From positions 33,132 to 78,137 of the forward strand of contig NZ_BBPQ01000008.1 of NCBI RefSeq assembly GCF_000787855.1: 45,006 nucleotides of DNA, in the 5' to 3' direction. Positions 1 to 7,921 of the stretch are shown here, one piece after another (position 1 is the stretch's first letter; the number at the start of each line of letters is the position of its first letter). Position numbers and translations under genes: made by a program. The notes below the pieces were generated by a model that saw only the letters and a list, made by a program, of their open reading frames with translations, was not told the origin of the DNA and did no database searches. The stretch is from Streptacidiphilus anmyonensis (GTDB taxonomy: Bacteria > Actinomycetota > Actinomycetes > Streptomycetales > Streptomycetaceae).

Positions 1-136
1 GGAGGCGAAGGCAGGAGGCGAAGGCCGGAGGCGAAGGCCGGAGGCGAAGGCCGGAGGCGAAGGCCGGAGGCGAAGGCCGGAGGCGAAGGCCGGAGGCGAA
101 GGCCGGAGGCGAAGGCCGGAGGCGAAGGCCGGAGGC
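1..136. repeat. 13-bp tandem repeat, ten copies plus a partial
   Basis: The unit GGAGGCGAAGGCC is repeated head to tail: ten full copies fill 1-130 and GGAGGC follows at 131-136. Only the first copy differs, ending in A instead of C. The array is cut by the window edge, so its true length is unknown. A 13-bp period is not a multiple of three, so it cannot encode a simple peptide repeat, and no supported gene covers it. It lies just beyond the 3' end of the PabB-like gene at 183-1226. The near-perfect identity suggests recent slippage or expansion. Confidence 0.95.
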
Positions 137-182
137 TCGGGGTGAGCTGCAGATCTGGGGGCCCGTGCGCTGAGCCGTGCGG

Positions 183-1226
183 CTACTGGGCCGAGGCCAC
201 GGCCAGCAGGCGGGAAGCCTTCAGCTCGGTCTCGTCCCACTCGCGGTCCGGGTCGGAGCCCCAGGTGATGCCCGCGCCCGTGCCGAAGCGGACCGTCGCG
301 GCGGCTCCGTCCCGCTCGACCCAGAACGTGCGGATGCCGACCGCCAGTTCGCCGACACCCCGGTCCGCGTCGACCCAGCCGACCGCGCCGCAGTAGGGGC
401 CGCGCGGCACGCTCTCCAGGGCGTCGATGATCCGCAGCGCACTGCTCTTGGGCGCGCCGGTGACCGATCCGGGCGGGAACGTCGCGTCGAAGAGCTCCGG
501 CCACCCCGCGCCCGCGCGGAGCTCGCCCCGCACCGTCGAGACGAGATGGACCAGGCCCGGGTGCTTCTCGACCGCGCACAGGTCCGGGACGGACACACTT
601 CCCGTCGCGCAGACGCGCGACAGGTCGTTGCGGACCAGGTCGACGATCATGACGTTCTCGGCGAAGTCCTTCTCCAACAGGTCGGCCTCGGTCCGGCCGG
701 TGCCCTTGATCGGGCCGGAGAGGACGACCTCGCCGTCGCGCCGCAGGAAGAGCTCCGGGGAGGCGGTGGCCACCTCGACGCCGTGGTCGGGGAGGCGGAC
801 CGTGCCCGCGTAGGGCGCGGGGTTTCCGTGCGCCAGACGTGACGTCAGGGCGTCCACGTCCGCGCGGTCGGGGTCCGGCAGCGGTGCGTGCAGGACGCGG
901 CAGAGGTTGGCCTGGTAGACCTCACCGGCGGCGATGTGCTCGCGGATGCGGCGGACACCCGCGGTGTAGGCGTCGCGGTCGAGCGAACTGCTCCACGCGG
1001 AGCGGTCGGGGCCGAGCCAGCCGGCGGGATCGGTCTGCGGAAACGATTCCTCTGCCCGCACGTCCGCGAACCGTGCGCAGGTGATCCGGCCCTCGAAGTC
1101 CGCGACGACCGCCCAGAAACCCGTGCCGTCCAGAACCGCCGGATCATGACTGACCTCCCGGAGACCGGTCGCGACCCGGCCCGCGAAGCGGGCCATGGCA
1201 TCGGTGGTGGGGGCTGGCTGGGTCAC
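183..1226 (-). CDS. pabB: Aminodeoxychorismate synthase component I-like chorismate-binding enzyme
   Basis: This 347-residue protein belongs to the chorismate-binding family (PabB, TrpE, anthranilate synthase component I). PabB aminates chorismate to 4-amino-4-deoxychorismate for folate or p-aminobenzoate-derived metabolites. Visible hallmarks are PIKGT near residue 170 (the lysine typical of PabB enzymes), the ENVMIVDLVRNDL block, FPPGSVTGAPK in the second half, and the C-terminal GAGITWGSDP segment with the Mg-binding region. It is shorter than standalone PabB or TrpE (about 450-500) because the N-terminal half is reduced. It starts at GTG, with AGGAG about ten bases upstream. No glutamine amidotransferase partner (PabA) is in view. 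The family assignment is firm, but PabB against a related salicylate or anthranilate synthase is less certain. Confidence 0.83.
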   Translation of the reverse strand: MTQPAPTTDAMARFAGRVATGLREVSHDPAVLDGTGFWAVVADFEGRITCARFADVRAEESFPQTDPAGWLGPDRSAWSSSLDRDAYTAGVRRIREHIAAGEVYQANLCRVLHAPLPDPDRADVDALTSRLAHGNPAPYAGTVRLPDHGVEVATASPELFLRRDGEVVLSGPIKGTGRTEADLLEKDFAENVMIVDLVRNDLSRVCATGSVSVPDLCAVEKHPGLVHLVSTVRGELRAGAGWPELFDATFPPGSVTGAPKSSALRIIDALESVPRGPYCGAVGWVDADRGVGELAVGIRTFWVERDGAAATVRFGTGAGITWGSDPDREWDETELKASRLLAVASAQ

Positions 1227-1334
1227 GGTTGTTCCGACTCCTGTGCGTTTGCGGCGGTGGCGGAAGTCTAGGTCTCCGCAGGCCGGCGCGCCCCTGGCCA
1301 GGGCACCGGCTCCGGCATGCAGGGGATACGGAAT

Positions 1335-1362
1335 TTGAGCTGGGCCCGGAATCCGCTAGAGT
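1335..1362 (+). promoter_or_regulatory. Probable housekeeping promoter of the tRNA array
   Basis: A -35-like TTGAGC (1335-1340) is followed by a 16-base spacer and a -10-like TAGAGT (1357-1362). Transcription would start near 1369, about 50 bases before the tRNA-Gly gene. This fits the primary actinobacterial sigma factor consensus (TTGAC-n, TAnnnT). The match is by eye. Confidence 0.6.
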
Positions 1363-1421
1363 TCAACACGTCGCCGGGACGCGGACCGCAAGAATAAAGC
1401 GGGAAGCCGAACGGAGATCAC

Positions 1422-1494
1422 GCGGACGTGGCTCAGTTGGTAGAGCATCACCTTGCCAAGGTGAGGGTCGCGGGTTCGAATCCCGTCGTCCGCT
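1422..1494 (+). tRNA. tRNA-Gly(GCC)
   Basis: A 73-nt cloverleaf: acceptor GCGGACG/CGTCCGC, D-arm GCTC/GAGC, anticodon arm TCACC-TTGCCAA-GGTGA with anticodon GCC, and a T-arm containing GGTTCGAAT. The discriminator base is T and no CCA is encoded. It is the first gene of a five-tRNA cluster. Confidence 0.97.
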
Positions 1495-1526
1495 CTGAGT
1501 GGGGGGTCTTCATCGGCCCCCTCCTC

Positions 1527-1597
1527 GGTGGAGTGGCCGAGAGGCGAGGCAACGGCCTGCAAAGCCGTGTACACGGGTTCAAATCCCGTCTCCACCT
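1527..1597 (+). tRNA. tRNA-Cys(GCA)
   Basis: A 71-nt cloverleaf with acceptor GGTGGAG/CTCCACC, anticodon loop CTGCAAA (anticodon GCA) closed by ACGGC/GCCGT, and a GGTTCAAAT T-loop. It begins 32 bases after tRNA-Gly and ends four bases before the first tRNA-Val, so the cluster is almost certainly one transcript. Confidence 0.97.
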
Positions 1598-1601
1598 CCA
1601 T

Positions 1602-1673
1602 GCGCGATTAGCTCAGCGGGAGAGCGCTTCCCTGACACGGAAGAGGTCACTGGTTCAATCCCAGTATCGCGCA
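1602..1673 (+). tRNA. tRNA-Val(GAC), copy 1
   Basis: A 72-nt cloverleaf with acceptor GCGCGAT/ATCGCGC, anticodon loop CTGACAC (anticodon GAC) closed by CTTCC/GGAAG, and a T-arm ACTGG/CCAGT. It is the first of three identical tRNA-Val genes. Confidence 0.97.
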
Positions 1674-1732
1674 CTGACCCCTCACGGGGTTGTGCATGAC
1701 AGCAGTACCAAGCACCACAGGCAGTACCACCC

Positions 1733-1804
1733 GCGCGATTAGCTCAGCGGGAGAGCGCTTCCCTGACACGGAAGAGGTCACTGGTTCAATCCCAGTATCG
1801 CGCA
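1733..1804 (+). tRNA. tRNA-Val(GAC), copy 2
   Basis: Identical over all 72 nt to the copy at 1602-1673. The 59-base spacer before it (1674-1732) is homologous to the 41-base spacer after it apart from an internal indel, so the copies arose by tandem duplication of gene plus spacer. Confidence 0.97.
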
Positions 1805-1845
1805 CTGACCCTTCACAGGGTCGTGCACCACAGGCAGTACCACCC

Positions 1846-1917
1846 GCGCGATTAGCTCAGCGGGAGAGCGCTTCCCTGACACGGAAGAGGTCACTGGTTC
1901 AATCCCAGTATCGCGCA
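1846..1917 (+). tRNA. tRNA-Val(GAC), copy 3
   Basis: The third identical tRNA-Val(GAC). It is followed eleven bases later by the strong hairpin at 1928-1969 that ends the array. Confidence 0.97.
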
Positions 1918-1927
1918 CCGCAGCACA

Positions 1928-1969
1928 GCGTAAGGGCCCCGACGGATGGATCCGTCGGGGCCCTTACGC
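1928..1969 (+). terminator. Terminator of the tRNA array
   Basis: A perfect 19-bp inverted repeat beginning GCGTAAGGGCC with a four-base TGGA loop. There is no T-run, as is usual for actinobacterial terminators. Its position directly after the last tRNA supports the role. Confidence 0.85.
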
Positions 1970-1994
1970 ATCCCCCGGGCCAAGCAGACAAAGT

Positions 1995-2046
1995 GCGGGG
2001 GGTGGGCCCGGTCAGCCCTCACCGACAGACCGGACCCACCACCCGC
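1995..2046 (-). terminator. Terminator-like inverted repeat after the small membrane protein gene
   Basis: Arms of about 19 bp with two mismatches (GCGGGGGGTGGG... against ...CCCACCACCCGC) enclose a loop of about 14 bases. It lies between the tRNA terminator and the 3' end of the minus-strand gene at 2072-2257, so it most likely ends that transcript. Confidence 0.55.
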
Positions 2047-2071
2047 AGTCCTTGGGGTGCAGCGGAGCGCG

Positions 2072-2257
2072 TCAGCGGCTCATCATCTGCACCATGGTGT
2101 TCGCCTGAAGGGCGAACTGATGCCAACCCCCGAAGGCGTAGGCGAGCAAGGCCGCGACGGGCAGGGCGATGACAAGCGCCACCAGGGGGTTCCTGGTGCC
2201 GTCACCGGTCGGCCGACGCCGACGCGGCGGTCGGCTCCCGGTCTGCTGCATGGCCAT
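2072..2257 (-). CDS. Small single-pass membrane protein
   Basis: A 61-residue protein with a basic Pro/Arg-rich N-terminus (RPPRRRRP near residues 9-16), one hydrophobic segment of about 20 residues (LVALVIALPVAALLAYAFGG) and a short Gln/Met-rich C-terminal tail. The positive-inside pattern suggests a cytoplasmic N-terminus. I chose the ATG at 2257 because GGGGGAG sits six bases before it. An in-frame ATG at 2272 would add five residues but has its ribosome site too close. I recognise no family. The gene is isolated, with a terminator-like repeat downstream. Confidence 0.6.
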   Translation of the reverse strand: MAMQQTGSRPPRRRRPTGDGTRNPLVALVIALPVAALLAYAFGGWHQFALQANTMVQMMSR

Positions 2258-2676
2258 CGCTGACTCCCCCATCCACCTGTTCGTCGTCGTTCGTCGTCGT
2301 TCGTCGCGTCGTGCTCCGGGCGCGGCGGGCGAAGATCCTCGGGGGACGAGCGTCCCGCCCACCGCACAAGAACAACGTTAGGCGGCCCTTTCTTCCCGGT
2401 CGTCATGCCAGCGCAGGGTCCTGCGGGCCGCCGGAGGGAGGAGCCTCCGACCTGAGGAGTACTACCGGAGGTGGAGAACGCCCCAAGGCCGGTCTCAGGG
2501 TTGTCCCTGAGAGCTCGGCGACCGGCCCCGCGCGCCCGCCGCGCGCCCTCCCGTGCGTTGCGTATCAGCACACCGGCTCGCACAGTCCGTAAGCTGTGGT
2601 CCTGGCAATCAGCAATCCGTGCTCGGGCATGCCCAGCACACCCCCGGAGACGGGGACCTGACGGTGGGACGGCGAT
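2258..2676. other. 419-bp gene-free stretch before the kinase
   Basis: At 2280-2308 there is a short run of TTCGTCGTCG (two copies plus a degenerate third). An 8-bp perfect inverted repeat TCTCAGGG-TTGT-CCCTGAGA lies at 2493-2512, a possible operator or small hairpin. A purine-rich block with GGAGGAGCCTCC lies near 2437-2460. I found no convincing gene or full promoter here. It must hold the promoters of the divergent small membrane protein and kinase genes. Confidence 0.5.
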
Positions 2677-4806
2677 GTGACGAAGATGCGGCTCCGGCGC
2701 GAGGACCCGCGACTCGTCGGGCCCTACCGCCTGCACCGCAGGCTCGGCGCGGGTGGCATGGGGGTCGTCTACCTGGGGTCGGACCGCAAGGGACAGAAGG
2801 TCGCGCTCAAGCTGATCCGCGCCGAGCTGGCCGGGGACGCGGAGTTCCGCACCCGGTTCGCCCGCGAGGTCGCCGCGGCCGCGCGGATCCGGGGCGGCTG
2901 CATCGCGCGGCTGGTCTCCTCCGACATCGACGCCGAACGCCCCTGGCTCGCCACCGTCTACGTGCCCGGCCCCTCGCTCTACAAGCAGGTGGGCGACGAA
3001 GGCCCGCTGCCGTGGGCCGAGGTCGCCGCGATCGGCTCGGCGCTGGCCGACGGCCTGGAGCAGGTGCACGACGCCGGGGTGGTGCACCGCGACCTCAAGC
3101 CCTCGAACATCCTGCTCTCCCCCAAGGGGCCGCGGATCATCGACTTCGGCATCGCCTGGTCCAGCGGCGCGAGCACGCTGACCCATGTCGGCACGGCCGT
3201 CGGCTCCCCCGGCTTCCTCGCGCCCGAGCAGGTGCGCGGCGTGGGCGTGACCGGCGCGACGGACGTCTTCGCGCTCGGCAGCACCCTCGCCTACGCGGCG
3301 ACCGGGGACACGCCCTTCGGCTCGGGCAGCTCCGAGGTGATGCTGTATCGGGTCGTGCACGAGGAGCCGGATCTGACGGGCGTTCCGGCGGCGCTCGCCC
3401 CGCTGATCCGCGCCTGCCTGGCCAAGGACCCGGCCGACCGTCCCACCCCGGCGCAGGTCCACCACCGGCTGCGTGAGCTCGCGGCGCGCGGCGCGGCGAT
3501 CGGACGCAGCATCGCGCCGCAGGCGCACGGGCACGGGACCGGGCAGGGCACTGCGTCGGACGGTGTCGGCGAGCGCGCGGAGCGGCACGCAGAGGCGCAC
3601 GCGGCCGGCCATCCGGCCGGGTCCGGGGAGGCGCACGGCGAGCCGTACGGCGACGGCCAGGTTCACGGAGTCGGATCCGCGGGCGGACCGGGCGTCGGCG
3701 TGGGCCTCGGCGAGAGACAGGTCCCGGCGCGCGGCGCGGCGGGAGCCGAGGGGCACCCGCAGGCCGGCGTCCCCCGGAGCGGTGCGGGCACGGCCGGGCG
3801 TTCGGGTACGCGGCCGGGAGCCGGGCCGGGCGCGGGGCGGCCTCCGGCGTCGCGGCGTCCGCTGCCGCCGACCGTGCGGGAGACGGTGGAGCACCCCGCT
3901 CCCGCACGCCGCACCGGCGAGCCTTCGCGTCGTCCGACGCCCGCGCCCGGCGCGCGCACCCCCTCGCCCCGCACACCGTCCCCGCGCCCCGCGCGCAAGC
4001 CGTCCGGCGGCCCCTCCCGCACGCCTCCCCCGGTCCGGCCGGGCGGCCCCGCGGCCCGGCGTCGGCTGCTGCGGCAGCGGCTGATCGTGTTCATCACGGT
4101 GACACTGGGCGTGGCGCTGGCGATCGCGACCGCGCAGGGATGCGAGAACCGGACGGCCAAGGGCAGCGGACCGGTCTCGCCGTCGCCGCAGGGCGTCCGG
4201 GCCTCCGCGGCCGCCCCCGCCTCGGCGCAGGACGCCTCGGCCGGCCTGACAGCGGTCGCCGCGAACGACCCGGCGGCCCGAGCGGTGGCGGCCGTGGACT
4301 GGGGTTCGCGCTCCTACCAGGACCCCGCCGACGGCTCGCGCATCGACCTGTCGAACGGTCACGGCACCGCCCCGGGAGCGCCCGTGACGCTGACCACCGT
4401 GCTGCCCGCCCGCTACCAGGGCGAGACCGCGGCGGTCGTCGTGCTCACCCGCCGGGACCGGGCCGTGCCGGAGGACATGATCGAGCTCTACCGGGTCCGC
4501 AGCGGTGCAGAACCGGTTCTGCTGGCCGCACACGCCACCACCGGAGACCCCAACGGCACGAGCGTCTGGCAGATCCAGAACGGCGCGGTGCTGCGCGAGG
4601 AGCGCACGCCGCAGAGCGGCGGTCGGACGGTCAGCACCACCCGCTACACGGTCGCCGCGAAGGGCACCATGACCGAGACCTGGCCCGGCACGGGCGCGGC
4701 CTCCTCTCCGGCCGCCCCCTCCGCCTCGGCCTCGGCGTCGGGAGCCTCCTCCCCGGCCGCCCAGGCCCTCGGCTCCTCCTCGACCGCCTCCCCCGCCCAC
4801 GGCTGA
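2677..4806 (+). CDS. Transmembrane Ser/Thr protein kinase (Hanks type)
   Basis: This 709-residue protein phosphorylates Ser/Thr on target proteins. The kinase domain covers about residues 15-270: glycine loop LGAGGMGVVY (23-32), catalytic Lys45 in VALK, HRDLKPSN with Asp139, DFG at 156-158 and APEQ further on. A 190-residue Gly/His then Pro/Arg-rich linker follows. One membrane helix lies near 469-487 (LIVFITVTLGVALAIA), immediately followed by a Cys. The remaining ~220 residues are extracellular: Ser/Ala-rich stretches around one folded-looking segment (about 540-680). No PASTA, NHL or PQQ repeats are visible, so its ligand is unknown. It starts at GTG with a weak ribosome site; an in-frame ATG lies nine bases downstream. 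No phosphatase or FHA gene is adjacent. Confidence 0.9.
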   Translation: MTKMRLRREDPRLVGPYRLHRRLGAGGMGVVYLGSDRKGQKVALKLIRAELAGDAEFRTRFAREVAAAARIRGGCIARLVSSDIDAERPWLATVYVPGPSLYKQVGDEGPLPWAEVAAIGSALADGLEQVHDAGVVHRDLKPSNILLSPKGPRIIDFGIAWSSGASTLTHVGTAVGSPGFLAPEQVRGVGVTGATDVFALGSTLAYAATGDTPFGSGSSEVMLYRVVHEEPDLTGVPAALAPLIRACLAKDPADRPTPAQVHHRLRELAARGAAIGRSIAPQAHGHGTGQGTASDGVGERAERHAEAHAAGHPAGSGEAHGEPYGDGQVHGVGSAGGPGVGVGLGERQVPARGAAGAEGHPQAGVPRSGAGTAGRSGTRPGAGPGAGRPPASRRPLPPTVRETVEHPAPARRTGEPSRRPTPAPGARTPSPRTPSPRPARKPSGGPSRTPPPVRPGGPAARRRLLRQRLIVFITVTLGVALAIATAQGCENRTAKGSGPVSPSPQGVRASAAAPASAQDASAGLTAVAANDPAARAVAAVDWGSRSYQDPADGSRIDLSNGHGTAPGAPVTLTTVLPARYQGETAAVVVLTRRDRAVPEDMIELYRVRSGAEPVLLAAHATTGDPNGTSVWQIQNGAVLREERTPQSGGRTVSTTRYTVAAKGTMTETWPGTGAASSPAAPSASASASGASSPAAQALGSSSTASPAHG

Positions 4807-4980
4807 GCCCCGCGCCGCCTTCGACCCCTGGCCGCCTTCGGCGCGCGCGAGCGCTGCCGCGTGCTCGTTGCTGGGGCCGGGAGGAGGTCTCGACGCGCCG
4901 GAGTCGGTCCTGGGCCCGGCGGCCAATTACGGGGAGACTCGGAGAAGACTCGTCCGTGACGACTCCGAGAAGGGACGGCC

Positions 4981-5628
4981 ATGGCGACACCGGATGAGGG
5001 GCCGGCTGCGCTGGGCGGCCCCGTCGACTTCCGCCCGGCGACGGAGCTGCTCGGCGCGCTCGTGCGCGGCGTGCGCGAGGAGCAGTGGGACCTGGAGACG
5101 CCCTGCGGCGGGATCTCGGTCGGACGGCTGCTGGACCACATCGACGGGCTCAGCCTCGCCTTCACCGCAGCAGCGCGCAAGGAGCGGCTGCCGGACGGAG
5201 GCCGGGCGCGGGAGCCGGACGCGGCGCGGCTCGAGGACACGTGGCGTGAGCGCCTGCCCGCGGGGTTGGACGCACTGGCCGAGGCCTGGGATCCGGGCGC
5301 GGCGTGGGAGGGGGTGACCACGGTCGGCGGCCTCGAACTGCCCGCGCCGGTCGCCGGGGCCTCCGGCCTGGACGAGGTGCTGGTGCACGGCTGGGACCTG
5401 GCCGCCGCCACCCGTCAGCCCTATCCCGTCGCCGACGGCGCGCTCACCGAGTCCATGGAGACCGCCTACGCCTGGGTCGGCTCCGTCGCGGCGCAGAACC
5501 CCGAGGGCGTGCCCGGACTCTTCGGACCGGCCGTGGCCGTCGCCGAGGACGCGCCGCTGCTGCACCGCCTGCTGGCCCTGACCGGCCGGGACCCGCACTG
5601 GGAGCCGGGCCGGGGGCCGGTGGTGTAG
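4981..5628 (+). CDS. TIGR03086-family protein (mycothiol-isomerase/DinB-like fold)
   Basis: A 215-residue protein of the DinB-like four-helix family that includes mycothiol-dependent maleylpyruvate isomerase. Key features are the N-terminal metal-site histidine in RLLDHIDG (near residue 53) and the HGWDLAAAT block near residue 136, the signature of this actinobacterial group. These proteins often use mycothiol or a bound metal, but most have no known substrate. It starts at ATG with AGAAGGGA upstream. It converges on the methyltransferase gene at 5650, with only 21 bases between stop codons and no clear terminator. The specific function is unknown. Confidence 0.75.
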   Translation: MATPDEGPAALGGPVDFRPATELLGALVRGVREEQWDLETPCGGISVGRLLDHIDGLSLAFTAAARKERLPDGGRAREPDAARLEDTWRERLPAGLDALAEAWDPGAAWEGVTTVGGLELPAPVAGASGLDEVLVHGWDLAAATRQPYPVADGALTESMETAYAWVGSVAAQNPEGVPGLFGPAVAVAEDAPLLHRLLALTGRDPHWEPGRGPVV

Positions 5629-5649
5629 CGCCGGATCACTCGGCGCAGC

Positions 5650-6453
5650 TCAGGGACGGGTGGCGTAGAACGCCACGGCGGAGGCCGCGGCGACGTTGAG
5701 CGAGTCGACCCCGTTCGACATCGGGATGGTGACCCACTCGTCCGCCGCCCGCAGGGCCGCCGTGCTGAGGCCGTTGCCCTCGGTGCCGAAGACGAGCGCG
5801 ACGCGTTCGTGCCGGCGGGCGGCGAACTCGTCGAGGGAGACCGCGTTGTCCGCGAGGCAGAAGGCCGCGATGGTGAAGCCCGCGTCGCGCAGTTCCGTCA
5901 GCCCGTCCGGCCAGGGGTCGAGCACGGCGTAGGGGAGGCTGAGGACCGCGCCCATCGACACCTTGACGGAGCGTCGGTAGAGCGGGTCCGCGCAGCGCGG
6001 GCTGAGCAGGACCGCGTCGACGCCGAGGGCGGCGGCGTTGCGGAACGCCGCACCGGTGTTGGCGTGGTCGACGAGGTCCTCGAAGACCGCGACCCGGCGC
6101 GCCCCGGCCAGCACGTCCTTGACCGGCGCCGCAGGCTTGCGCTGCATCGAGGCCAGCGCGCCGCGGTGCACGTGGTAGCCGGTCACCTGCTCGGCCACCG
6201 CGGGCGTCACCGCGTAGACCGGCGCCGGGACCTCGTCGATGACGTCCTTCATCTGGTCGATCCACTTGGCCGACAGCAGCATCGACCGCATCCGGTACCC
6301 GGCGATCCGGGCGCGGCGGATCACCTTCTCGCCCTCGGCGATGAACAGGCCCTCCTCCGGCTCGCGGCGGCGGCGCAGGTCCACGTCGGTGAGCGCGACG
6401 TAGTCGTGGAGGCGCGGGTCCTCCGGGTCCTCGATGGTGATGAGCTCGGCCAC
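5650..6453 (-). CDS. TrmH/SpoU-family RNA 2'-O-methyltransferase
   Basis: This 267-residue enzyme is predicted to transfer methyl from SAM to a ribose 2'-OH in rRNA or tRNA. The N-terminal ~115 residues look like the SpoU substrate-binding domain (LRRRREPEEGLFIAEGEKVIRRA). The SPOUT catalytic domain shows the three knot motifs: NTGAAFRNAAALG, LVFGTEGNGLS and IPMSNGVDSLNVAAAS. It starts at GTG with AGGA about nine bases before. It lies 23 bases after the CysG-like gene on the same strand, so the two are probably co-transcribed although they are functionally unrelated. The nucleotide it modifies cannot be read from the sequence. Confidence 0.86.
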   Translation of the reverse strand: MAELITIEDPEDPRLHDYVALTDVDLRRRREPEEGLFIAEGEKVIRRARIAGYRMRSMLLSAKWIDQMKDVIDEVPAPVYAVTPAVAEQVTGYHVHRGALASMQRKPAAPVKDVLAGARRVAVFEDLVDHANTGAAFRNAAALGVDAVLLSPRCADPLYRRSVKVSMGAVLSLPYAVLDPWPDGLTELRDAGFTIAAFCLADNAVSLDEFAARRHERVALVFGTEGNGLSTAALRAADEWVTIPMSNGVDSLNVAAASAVAFYATRP

Positions 6454-6476
6454 GGGTCGATCCTGCCCGCTCGCGC

Positions 6477-7703
6477 TCAGCCTGCCAAGGCGACGACGTC
6501 GCCGATCACGACGATCGACGGCGGCCGGATCCCCTCGGCGGCCACGACCTCGGCGACGGTCGCGAGGGTCGCCCGCACGACGCGCTGCGCGGCGGTGGTG
6601 CCCTCCTGAATCACCGCAACCGGCGTCTCCGCGGCGCGCCCGCCCGCGACCAGCGCGGCGGAGATGGCGGCGATCCGCTCGACGGCCATGAGCAGCACCA
6701 GCGTGCCGCGCATCTTCGCGGCCGCATCCCAGTTGACGAGGGAGCGCGGGTCCTCGGGCGCGACGTGGCCGGAGATGACGGTGAACTCGTGCGTCACGCC
6801 CCGGTGCGTGACAGGGATCCCGGCGGCGGCCGGGACGCTGATGGAGCTGGAGATGCCCGGCACGACGGTGACCGGCACGCCCGCCTCGGCGCAGGCGATC
6901 AGCTCCTCCATGCCGCGCCCGAAGACGTACGGGTCGCCGCCCTTGAGCCGCACCACGAACCTGCCCGCCCGCGCGTGCTCGATCAGCGCGTTGTTGATCG
7001 CCTCCTGGGCCATGAACCGGCCGTAGGGGATCTTCGACGCGTCGATGACCTCGACGCTCGGCGGGAGCTCGTCCAGCAGCTCGCGCGGCGCGAGACGGTC
7101 GGCGACCACGACGTCCGCCTCGGCGAGGAGCCTGCGGCCCTTGACGGTGATCAGCTCCGGGTCCCCCGGCCCGCCGCCCACGAGCGCGACGCCGGCCGTC
7201 CGGCCGCGGTGGTGCGCGGCGGCGAGGCTGCCGTCGCGCAGACCGCCGACGACGGCGTCGCGCAACGCGACGGAACGCCGGGGGTCACCGGACAGGACGG
7301 CCACGACCGTCCCCTCCGCCCGCCCGCTGGCGGGGGTCCACGCGGTGCCGCCGGAGGCGTCGTCGCTGCGGGCGCAGAAGATCCGTCGCGACTCCGCCTC
7401 GGCCGCGGCGGCGGCGTTCGTCTCCGGATCCGAGGTGGCGATCATCGCGTACCAGGCGTCGGCGAGGTCCCCGGCCTGGTAGCCGCGCCGTTCCCAGCGC
7501 AGCTCGCCGGCGTCGGCCATGGCCTGCACGGCGGGCGTGGTCTCGGGAGCGATCAGGACCACGTCCGCACCGGCGCCGAGCAGCGCGGGCAGGCGTCGCT
7601 GCGCCACCACACCGCCGCCGAGGACGATCACACGTCGGCCGGCCAGTCGCAGTCCGACGGGGTACGGCGGGGTCGCGTCGTCGTCGAGCGGGGCGGTGGG
7701 CAT
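6477..7703 (-). CDS. cobA: Siroheme synthase-like uroporphyrinogen-III C-methyltransferase
   Basis: A 408-residue two-domain enzyme. The N-terminal ~150 residues resemble precorrin-2 dehydrogenase/ferrochelatase (CysG-N: LRLAGRRVIVLGGGVVAQRRLPALLGAG, an NAD-binding loop). The C-terminal domain is the SAM-dependent methyltransferase giving precorrin-2, with VALVGGGPGDPELITVKG, VVRLKGGDPYVFGRG and VPGISSSISVPAAAGIPVTHRG. It feeds siroheme and the cobalamin pathway. I prefer the ATG at 7703, with GGAG five bases upstream; the GTG at 7709 overlaps that site. Corrin genes at 7922-11851 and 12194-13411 lie on the same strand. The symbol could equally be cysG. Confidence 0.88.
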   Translation of the reverse strand: MPTAPLDDDATPPYPVGLRLAGRRVIVLGGGVVAQRRLPALLGAGADVVLIAPETTPAVQAMADAGELRWERRGYQAGDLADAWYAMIATSDPETNAAAAAEAESRRIFCARSDDASGGTAWTPASGRAEGTVVAVLSGDPRRSVALRDAVVGGLRDGSLAAAHHRGRTAGVALVGGGPGDPELITVKGRRLLAEADVVVADRLAPRELLDELPPSVEVIDASKIPYGRFMAQEAINNALIEHARAGRFVVRLKGGDPYVFGRGMEELIACAEAGVPVTVVPGISSSISVPAAAGIPVTHRGVTHEFTVISGHVAPEDPRSLVNWDAAAKMRGTLVLLMAVERIAAISAALVAGGRAAETPVAVIQEGTTAAQRVVRATLATVAEVVAAEGIRPPSIVVIGDVVALAG

Positions 7704-7743
7704 GGGCACTCCGGAGAACTCTTGAGACGGACGGGGAACACGC

Positions 7744-7847
7744 AGGGGCGCGGGGAACTGCGCGAGAAACCAATGACGAGCGGATGGCCCTGCGCGTTGG
7801 GCCTGCCAGCTTCGTCGGTGGCTTGTCGCGCAGTTCCCCGCGCCCCT
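7744..7847. repeat. Dispersed intergenic inverted-repeat element C
   Basis: Perfect 22-bp inverted arms (7744-7765 and 7826-7847, left arm starting AGGGGCGCGGGGAACTG) surround 60 bases. The right 31 bases nearly match the right end of the element at 19817-19972. It sits between the CysG-like gene and the 3' end of the CobT fusion gene, where it could fold as a terminator. Repeats of this GGGGCGCGGGGAACTGCGCG kind are, to my knowledge, widespread in Streptomyces intergenic DNA. Confidence 0.85.
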
Positions 7848-7921
7848 TTAGATAGTGCAACCACATGCGGGAGCGAAAGGTGATCCACCGCACGTGCAGA
7901 AGCGATTCGCCCGGGAAGGGC

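Noticed and set aside
1-136. CRISPR array
   Set aside because: The 13-bp units are directly abutting with no spacers, and no cas gene is in the window.
1422-1917. tRNA array as an integration site
   Set aside because: No integrase, excisionase or duplicated tRNA 3' end was found; the repeated tRNA-Val genes are complete duplicates with spacers.
2083-4926. A 947-codon open frame antisense to the kinase gene
   Set aside because: It is an open mirror frame of a high-GC coding region; its composition is Gly/Arg-rich with no recognisable domain, and the kinase on the other strand is certain.
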